Source: Prorocentrum cordatum
Lineage: Eukaryota; Sar; Dinophyceae; Prorocentrales; Prorocentraceae
Assembly (NCBI GenBank): GCA_963575745.1
Contig: CAUYUJ010020749.1
Coordinates: 679,140 to 737,757, forward strand
Length of the DNA: 58,618 nucleotides
Reading direction: 5' to 3'
Shown here one piece after another: positions 51,916 to 58,618 of this stretch. The notes beneath the pieces were generated by a model. That model did not search any database. It was not told where the DNA came from and saw only the letters and a program-made list of their open reading frames with translations. The stretch's first letter is position 1, and each line of letters opens with the position of its first letter. A program made the position numbers and the translations under genes.

Positions 51916-51956
<41 letters not shown>

Positions 51957-51977
51957 GCGTCCCGATGATGGTGATGT

Positions 51978-52009
<32 letters not shown>

Positions 52010-52515
52010 GTAGTGTTCCGATGATAAGGGTGATGTTGGTGTCCCGATGATGGTGATGATGATGATGGTGACGATGATGGTGTCCCGATGATGGTGATGG
52101 TAATGATGATGGTGATGATGATGAGGATGATGATGGTGTCCCGATGATGTTGATGATGATGTTGATGACGTTGATGACGATGATGTTGATGTTGGTGTTG
52201 ATGATGATGATGATGCCTTTGATGGTGATATCAATTGTAATATCAATAGTTAGGCCGAATGTGAGGTCGAATGTGATATCGATAGTGAGATCGATAGTGA
52301 GATCGATTGTGAGATCGATAGTCAGATCGATGGTGAGATCGATCGAATGAAATAGATCAAGTGAGATCGATTGTGAGATCGATCGAGTGCGATCGATCGA
52401 GCGAGACCGATAGTGAGATCGATAGTGAGATCGATAGTGAGACCAATCGAGTGAGACGTTGGTTTCTCCCCCCCCGAACCTCCTTATCACCCGAAGGGTG
52501 ATCGTATAGGTATAT
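50880..52515 (+). mobile_element. Element with conserved ends and microsatellite core, copy 2
   Basis: The head (50,880-51,130) and tail (52,463-52,513) match copy 1 at 1,056-1,755 in order and orientation. The core is over 1 kb of GAT triplets (51,145-52,230) interrupted by GGTGTCCCGATGATG words, which look derived from the GGTGTCCCG repeats at the end of the head, then GTGAGATCGATA units (52,255-52,450). The tail forms a perfect hairpin ATCACCC-gaa-GGGTGAT (52,486-52,502); in copy 1 the same hairpin has one pair changed that still allows G-U pairing. TATAT occurs next to both edges and could be a target duplication. Confidence 0.72.
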
Positions 52516-52619
52516 TTAATGCGTGGCACCCCGCAGTCGCAGACAAGAACGAGGGGGCGGCGGGGCCGTCTGCAGACTGTGAGGGTCTGAAGAAGCGCGC
52601 CGCAAGCGCCGATATCTTG

Positions 52620-52960
52620 TTAAAGCAATGTGGGTGGGTGGCGTGGTGGGTCGCGGGTGGGTCGCGGGGCGGGTCGCGGTGTGGGTCGCGGGTGGGCTGC
52701 GGTTGGGTCAAGGGGCGGCTCGCGGGTGGGTCGCGGGCCGGGTCGCGGGTGGGTCGAGACTGGGTCGCGGGTGGGTCGCGACTGGGTCGCGGGTGGGTCG
52801 CAGGTGGGTCGCGACTGGATCGCGGGTGGGTCGCGACTGGATCGCGGGTGGGTCGCGACTGGGTCGCGAGGTGGGTCGCGGGTGGGTCGCGGGTGGGTCG
52901 CGGGCGGGTCACGGGGCGGGTCGCGGGTGGGTCGCGGGCTTGGTCGCGGGGGGGGCGACG
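52620..52960. repeat. G-rich tandem repeat GGGTCGCGGGT
   Basis: About 30 imperfect 10-11-bp units such as GGGTCGCGGGTG and GGGTCGCGACTG. Runs of three or more G at short regular distances make the plus strand a candidate for G-quadruplex formation. Frames on both strands are open (Val-Gly-Arg / Arg-Pro-Thr) for reasons of composition. Confidence 0.95.
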
Positions 52961-52964
52961 CCAA

Positions 52965-53195
52965 ACAGCAGCAACAGCAACAACAACAACAACACCAACA
53001 ACAACACCAACAACAAAAACAACAACAGCAACAACAACAAACACAACGACAACAACACCGACAACAACACCAACACCAACACCAACAACAACGACCAACA
53101 ACAACATCAACAAAAACACTAACACCAACACCAACACCAACAACACCACCACCAACATCACCAACACCAACACCAACACCAACAACAAGACTTCG
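52965..53195. repeat. CAACAACAC repeat
   Basis: A C/A-only tract of CAA, CAG and CAC triplets directly follows the G-rich array, so the two form a G-strand to CA-strand switch at about 52,962. A related CAACAACAG tract lies at 57,820-57,990. Confidence 0.95.
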
Positions 53196-53820
53196 CATCG
53201 TGGGAGTCCACTTCAACCCCGCACCCAGGATCCGAGAATGACCGTTCGGCCTCCTCACTCTGATAAGCATATACACAGATACATATACAGATACACCTAT
53301 CTACATGTGCATTTGTTTGTATTTAGTGTATGTATACATAAATGCACACACTAGTGTGGGATTCGAAATTTGCCGAAGCGCGCCTTTGTCTCTGGCACGC
53401 AATTGCAAGCAAGCTGTGGTGCGCGATGGTCAACCAACGTGAAATCGATGATGTTCGCCTCTTAAGGCCCTTTTGGGGCCATCGTGTCTCCGGTGCCCTC
53501 TAAGAGTCCTCTGGTGCTGTTTCGGCACCTCGGGGGACGGGCGGCCCCCCAAAACCCGCAAAGGGTTAACGGATCTGTTTGAATGGATCTCTCTCTCTAT
53601 CTATCTATCTATATATATATATGTTTACCTATAACTATATTGAAAACATGTTCTCGCCGTCGTCGCCCCGTCCCCGCCTCATCTCTGCCCGTCGCCTGGG
53701 TCTGCTCGCGTCGATAGCTATATGTTGTCGCAATCGACGCCCCGTCGCCGCCCGTCGTCTGGGCCTGCGCGTCGGTCTAGCGGCCATGTTCTCGCAGTCG
53801 CCGGCCGGTCGTCGCCTCGC
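53196..53820. other. Spacer with ATAC and CTAT microsatellites
   Basis: ACATATACAGATACA words (53,265-53,345) and CTATCTAT/ATATAT (53,585-53,620). At 53,650-53,820 the words CGTCGCCCGTCGCCTGGGTCTG and CGCCGCCCGTCGTCTGGGCCTG repeat with a spacing of about 65 bp. I see no gene. Confidence 0.6.
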
Positions 53821-54155
53821 ATAGACTGCTTCGCACAGATTGCACCGCATAGATTGCACCGCATGGATCGCACAACGCAGACTTCATCACATAAATCGAC
53901 CAAATAGATTGCACCACATAGATGGCTCCACATAGACTTCACAACATTTACGGCACCTAAAATATTGTAACACATCGATTGCACAACCTAGATCCCACAG
54001 TGTGTATATATAGATTGCGAAGGCGATACATGTATACATATATCGCAGGCTAAAGACAACACCACCCAGGCTACACAACAGAGATCGCACGACATATATT
54101 ACACAACATACATCTATATAGATTGCCCAACGTAGATCAAACCGCCATGACTTTT
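53820..54155. repeat. Diverged AGATTGCACNACATA repeat
   Basis: About 15 imperfect units of 18-24 bp with the core AGATTGCACAACATA (for example ATAGATTGCACCGCATAG, TAGATTGCACCACATAG, CGATTGCACAACCTAG). Spacing is irregular, which suggests old decay. Frames read Met-x-x-Asn-Leu-Cys-type repeats on the minus strand. Confidence 0.85.
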
Positions 54156-55140
54156 GATTGCACGGCGTATGTTGGGCAAACCAGATCTCACCACAAACCA
54201 CTTTGCTGCTATCATTGGGATTTGTCTCGCTCGCTGAACGCGCCAAGCATGGGGGGGGAAGGAAGGCCATGAGCAACAACTCTACGCAACAACTGCCTGG
54301 AACCCTGCTGAACGCGTGCAGAGCCGCGCGCCCGAGGCAAAGACTTCCCTCACATAAGCGGCCAACGTGGAATGACAAGAGGCAACAAGAAATACCACAA
54401 GCACGCGCTCTACGAAGATCGCGCCCCGGCAGGCACAAGGCAAAAGAGAGACACACAGACTTCGATCGTAAAAACAATCAAGTTGAAACGGAAGGAACGC
54501 CAGCGCGCAGCCACGCGCGCGATATAAGTAGCGCGAGGAAGGAAGATAAATAAACAAACTGCATCCTGCATACTCGCACTGCAGGAATCAGACATCGAAA
54601 AAAACAAAACTTTTTGCGGGCGGGTCGATCGATGATCGATGAACACATGACAGCAAACGAACGGGCAGACGCTCGCAAACCGTTCGGGCGGGCGATCCGT
54701 AATGGGCAGGGCGGGCGCGCGGACCCGGACGGGCGGGGTTGGGGTCGGGCGGGCGGAACACCGAATCGGGCAGGCGTGCTTTCAATCTTGTCAGCGGGCG
54801 ACCTCTGCTCGCTGACCCTGTCCCCCCCCTTTTCCTGGCATTCTCCCCTATGGGACCAAGTGAGAGTGGCTCAGGACGCGTTCCAAGAATTCCAGAATAT
54901 CTTGCGGCCCTCATTCCTGGAGCTCGTGAGGAAAAAGAGGATGCTGAAATCATCCAACTAAGAAATCCGGATCGCACCATCATCAAAACTTCCTGCTCTT
55001 CTGACCCTCGTCTACAAACTCCAAGACCCCTCACGCGAAACGCCAAGAAGAGCCCCCGGGATTCTATCCCTGCGGTAGGGCTGGGGAACGGGGAGGGCGG
55101 GCCTTAACGTCTTCAGTCTTCCCCCCTATCCTCCGAAGCG
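54156..55140. other. Spacer, no assigned gene
   Basis: Open frames on both strands without recognisable homology. GATCGATGATCGATGA is at 54,627-54,642, and GGGCGGGC words are frequent at 54,660-54,770. Confidence 0.45.
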
Positions 55141-55512
55141 GTCACCACGAAACGCGGCCTCTCCATCACGATTTTCAGCATGGCCATCAACACCATCATC
55201 GTGACCCTCCCGATCATCGTCATCATAGCAGTCTTGTTTGTCGTCCTCATCACCCACGAACCGTATTCGTTGTCATCACCCCCAGAGTCCACGACTTCAT
55301 CGTTGCCCATCGCCCCTCCCCTGCCCCTATCCAACGAAGCCGTCACCACGAAACGCGGTCTCTCCACCATCATCGCGAGTCTCCCGATCATCGTCATCAT
55401 CGCCGTCTTCTTTGTCATCCCCATCACCCACGAGCCGTCTTCGTTGTCACAATCCCTATCTAGAGAACAAAAAGCCACCCCCATAATAACCATCCCGACA
55501 AGCGAAGCTTAA
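55141..55512 (+). repeat. 201-bp tandem duplication encoding a repeated hydrophobic segment
   Basis: GTCACCACGAAACGCGG starts at 55,141 and 55,342. The 201-bp period is 67 codons, and the plus frame stays open through both copies: KRGLS, LPIIVIIAV(L/F)FV, then ITHEP-x-SLS. Each copy would encode one possible membrane helix. There is no good start codon for the first copy (first ATG is at 55,180, inside it) and I know no family, so coding is uncertain; the antisense frame is open as well. Confidence 0.6.
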
Positions 55513-55723
55513 GTAAACGCACCCAAGGAAGGAATCGAACAGGGTAGGACTGTTTAGTAAACGCCCAGGGCCGTTCAGTGAACGCCATTCATCGGGTCTG
55601 GGTGGTTTTTCTTCCACTGACCAGCATCCACGACCTCATCGTTGAAAATCGCCACCCCCCTGTCCTGGCATGCCCCCCGCGGCGCGGGGAGCCCCCGAGG
55701 GAGGCGCTGGGCCCAGCCCGCGC

Positions 55724-55792
55724 CTGGAAGGCCGCCTCGAACTCAGCGATCTCGGCGTGCGTGAAGCCCTCCACCTTCGGCGCCACCGCCAT
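55724..55792 (-). CDS. Likely first exon of an EF-hand protein
   Basis: ATG at 55,792 opens MAVAPKVEGFTHAEIAEFEAAFQ, which resembles the first helix of calmodulin-family EF-hand proteins (the family pattern is F/L-T-x-x-x-I-A-E-F-x-x-A-F). Directly after CAG (55,724) comes GCGCGGGC, a possible GC donor of the kind dinoflagellates use; past it the frame turns Gly/Arg-rich and loses resemblance. The Ca2+-binding loop itself is not in this exon and I could not find the next exon within the 2.5 kb to the left. Calcium sensing is therefore inferred from 23 residues only. Confidence 0.4.
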
Positions 55793-55899
55793 CACTCGAA
55801 GAAGAGAAATACACATATGCAGAATAATCATCATATTTTTACGAATCAGAAGAAAAACTAAATCCACGGCACCCACACGGCCTTCTCCAGCCCTCGCCC

Positions 55900-56225
55900 T
55901 ATAGCGAGGGACGGGCTCAAAGCCCCAGGGCCGCAAATCGCCGACCACCCCCCCCGCCCAACCCATCAACCAGCAACCAGCAACCGGCAACCAGAGATTC
56001 AGCTAAGCATAGGAATCAAAAGGGATCCGCAACAAATCATTAAGATTCCTTCGATATCCTTGAGGCAGCCCACGCATTCCCAAGAGCTCGAACCATGCGC
56101 GCGATAGCGCAACGACCTCGGAGCTGGATGTTCCTCTGTAGGGAAGCATATCGTTTCCTGCGGGATCCAAGGGGGTTCCCGTATGGGTAACACAGAGAAC
56201 CAATGGGACCTGTGGGACGCAGGGC
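55900..56225. other. Spacer, no assigned gene
   Basis: Contains AACCAGCAACCAGCAACCGGCAACCAG-type CAACC repeats at 55,965-55,995. I recognise no protein. Confidence 0.5.
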
Positions 56226-56850
56226 CTGATGGGATCACTATAGGGGTGGACTAAAGCCATATGGGATCGCTTTAAGACAACATGGAGCGCTCTAGGGTGG
56301 TGCAGAACCTGGTGGGATCGCGATACTGGGTTGGTATAGCGCCTGGCAAGATCGCTATAGAGGTGGTATGATTCCGAATGTTGCCGCTATAATCGTGGTA
56401 TAAAGACTGATGGGATCGCTATGTAGTACAACATTGAATAGGACCGCTACTGGGGTGGTATACAGCGGGTATGCAAGCAAATAGGACTGCCCTAAAAAGG
56501 TGGCATAGAGCATAACATACGGCTAACAGGGCGGTATCAAGCCAAATCGGACCGCTATGAGGGGTGGTTGAAAGCCTGCTGGGGCCGCCACAAGGAAGTA
56601 TCGAGCCGAATCGAACCGACATGTTGGTTTGTTGGTTTGTTAGAACCTGACAAGACCGCTTTGGGGTTGTGCAGAGCTTGATAGAATAACTACACTGGAT
56701 GATACAACATCCAAAAATACCGCTCTAGCGGCAACACAAAAAACTGATCATACCGCTATTGGGGTGGAATAAAGCTCACTAGGGCCGTTAATGGGTGGTA
56801 CGAACCCTAATGAAATCGCTGTAGGCCGACGACTACAACTGCTGACGACG
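56226..56850. repeat. Diverged tandem repeat GATCGCTATAGGGGTGGTAT
   Basis: About 14 copies of a 38-48-bp unit with the core (G)GGATCGCTATA-GGGGTGGTAT and then AAAGCCTGAT-GG. The first copies (56,226-56,300) are closest to this consensus and copies further right are more diverged. No frame persists through it. Confidence 0.88.
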
Positions 56851-56859
56851 ACTACTACT

Positions 56860-57630
56860 GCTTGCTCAGGATTCCCTGGGGATCCCTTAGGAATGCGATG
56901 GACCCCCGACCAATTCCTACGGATCCCCTAGAGCATCCAATGGAATCCCTAAGGGGCCCCTGAGGACCCCATGGGAATTCAAAAAGAATCCCGGGGGATC
57001 CTGCGGATTCCCTAGAAGATTTCCGGAGGATTCCTGGAATACTCGTGAGGATTCACTGCTGTTAAGCCTTAGGCATCCCGAGGGGTTCCGAAGGACTCCC
57101 AGAAAGGATTCCCTGACGATTCCCGAAGATCCCCACAAGATTCTAAGAATCTGTTTCTTGCAGTTTTCCTGCAGATTCCACCGGATTCCCTCGGGGCCCC
57201 CAAGGATTTCCTAAGGATTCCTGAGGACCCCCTGGGGTTTCCAAAGGGTTGGCTCCCTGCGAGAATTCCTTCTGGGTTTCCTGGAGATTCTGTGCGGATT
57301 TGCGAGGATTCTAAACAGATCTCTAGGGATTCCTCAGGATTCCTTACGGAAGCCCGAAGATTCCCTCGGGATTCCGAACGATCCCCCCGGGATTCCAAAA
57401 GATCCCTGGTGGATCCCCGAGGCATTCCAACATAATCCAAAAAGCCCAGGGATCCCGATGGAACCCACACAAATTCCCCAATATTCCACAAAAATAATCC
57501 GGAGGCTTCCCACAGGATTCGGATTACGGGTTCCCCAAGGATTCCCCAAAAGGATTCCAGAGGAACCCCTTGGGATTCCTAAGGATTCCCCGGGGACTCC
57601 AGATAATCCCCGAAGCATTCATGAGGTTCC
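56860..57630. repeat. Diverged short repeat built on GGATTCCC
   Basis: Over 50 occurrences of GGATTCC, GGATCCC or AAGATTCC at 11-16-bp spacing, for example CCTGAGGATTCCC and CCCAAGGATTCC. The regular spacing gives the minus strand long Ser/Gly/Pro-Arg frames without homology. Confidence 0.9.
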
Positions 57631-57819
57631 TTGAAGGACCCCAATGGGATCCCGAAGGGTTTCTTGGCAACGGCTACGCGGAGCCCCCCACGCAACTACC
57701 AACTCCTCAACCCACTCAAGGGGGTGGTCTTCGGCCCCCCGCGGGAGGGGCTGAGTTGCCGGTTGCTTTGGGGGGGGGGGGGGCGGCGGAGTTCCGCGCC
57801 CGTCCCTCACCAATCGTAA

Positions 57820-57995
57820 CAACAACCACTGGCCATCAACAAACCACGAAAGATCAACAACCAAGAACCAACACCCAGCAACCAACATTCAATAAGCAAC
57901 AATACACAACCAAAAAAAACAACATCAACCACATCCCAACACAACCAACAACAACAGCAACAGCAGCAACACCAACACCAACAACTATACCAACA
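57820..57995. repeat. CAACA-type repeat
   Basis: A C/A-rich tract of CAACAA, CCAACAACAACAGCAACAGC and CACCAACACC words, similar in composition to 52,965-53,195. Confidence 0.85.
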
Positions 57996-58441
57996 CTCAA
58001 ATTGAGACCGTTCGCTTAATACGTGTTTGCGTGGCATCCAACACGTATACCCCAAAGCACTCGATGTCCGCCGTCTTCGTCTTCGATCATACGCCCTTGG
58101 GGGTATACCTTCTGCACCTGCCACGTGTAATTGGCGCAGCCACGGAAGGAAAGGACGGATGAAAGGAAGACGGACAATCATGGATCACGAGAGAGATTAG
58201 GAGGGCGGCTAGGAGCAGAAAGCACGTGGCAGAACCAGACGGGCTGATCGGGCGGATAGACCCTAGCGGGCGAGTCGGGAAGGCAGGCCCAGGCGGCCAG
58301 GTCAAGCAGGCAGGCTGCTGAAGCGTAAGTGTTGCATGAATTGCGAGAGAGTCTCGAACAATACGCAATGTCCAAGTGAATCGTCAGAAAAGCCAAACCG
58401 ACAGCGCGATTCCTCAGCGTCGGGGGAGCGGCGTCTGGTAA

Positions 58442-58500
58442 ATCCGCCGACCCCTAGAGGCGTGTGCGATATCCTTTGTGTAAGGCCTCGGAACCCCTCC
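58442..58500 (-). repeat. Second terminus of the introner-like element
   Basis: AATCCGCCGACCCCT followed by TAG...GGCGTGTG-GAT and then AACCCCTCCCCC matches the end of the epoxide hydrolase intron at 47,729-47,800 in the same order, including the AAT outside the inverted repeat. Only one end lies inside the window; the rest would continue past 58,618. Tandem GAGCTCGCCCGAAACTTGCC words follow (58,510-58,555). Confidence 0.65.
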
Positions 58501-58618
58501 CCCGAGGGAGCTCGCCCGAAACTTGCCCGATGGAGCTCGCCCGAAACTTGCCCGAAACCTACCAACACCCCCCCCACCGCGCCTCCATCACGCAGCGCCC
58601 CCCTCCCCGCTCTCCCAC

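Noticed and set aside
1-58618. CRISPR array among the many direct repeats
   Set aside because: No array combines identical repeats with unique spacers of constant length, no cas-like gene is present, and the DNA looks eukaryotic.

Overview
The window looks like nuclear DNA of a dinoflagellate; the species cannot be fixed (a GC-rich genome of the Prorocentrum type would fit). Evidence: (i) several stretches on the minus strand match the 22-nt dinoflagellate spliced leader (DinoSL) just 5' of minus-strand ORFs, as expected when trans-spliced mRNAs are retroposed back into the genome; (ii) a well-supported intron ends in a pyrimidine tract followed by AG|G; (iii) the proteins belong to families I recall as expanded in dinoflagellates (H-x-D oxygenase-like domains on kinases, S26-peptidase-like proteins, GIY-YIG-like proteins, short Cys-motif tails); (iv) every gene I can recognise is on the minus strand; (v) most of the sequence is satellite and microsatellite DNA.

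Layout. 1-3,960: low-complexity DNA and one copy of an element that carries a microsatellite core. 3,965-13,390: a split kinase/oxygenase fusion gene, a methyltransferase-like gene and a Cys-motif ORF, all minus. 13,360-25,205: about 11 kb of a palindromic satellite built on GTTAGAGCTCC...GGAGCTCTAAC, interrupted by a duplicated coiled-coil gene block and a 100-N scaffold gap; the orientation of the satellite flips on both sides of the gene block. 26,240-34,220: the sister copy of that block, 12-bp CTGTTGCAGCGG arrays, a GIY-YIG-like gene, a 527-531-bp tandem repeat, an S26-like gene and a 159-bp snap-back hairpin. 34,514-38,300: a decayed ORF and a zinc-finger, transposase-like gene headed by a DinoSL relic. 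38,300-47,100: microsatellites, a 5'-truncated LINE-type fragment and hairpin clusters. 47,132-49,491: an epoxide hydrolase gene with a DinoSL relic and one intron whose ends are inverted repeats. 49,500-58,618: a second, longer copy of the microsatellite-core element, G-rich and CAA arrays, diverged tandem repeats, a likely first exon of an EF-hand protein, and a second terminus of the intron-borne repeat.

Most ORFs are broken by single-base shifts, several in homopolymers, so assembly errors and real decay cannot be separated from sequence alone. No operon-like cooperation between the genes is visible; what links them is retroposition and repeat expansion. The signals most worth following are the strand-biased, dispersed CTGTTGCAG 9-mer that is also the unit of three tandem arrays, the intron with inverted-repeat ends in a DinoSL-tagged gene, the ordered palindromic satellite, and the two-ended element with a variable microsatellite core.
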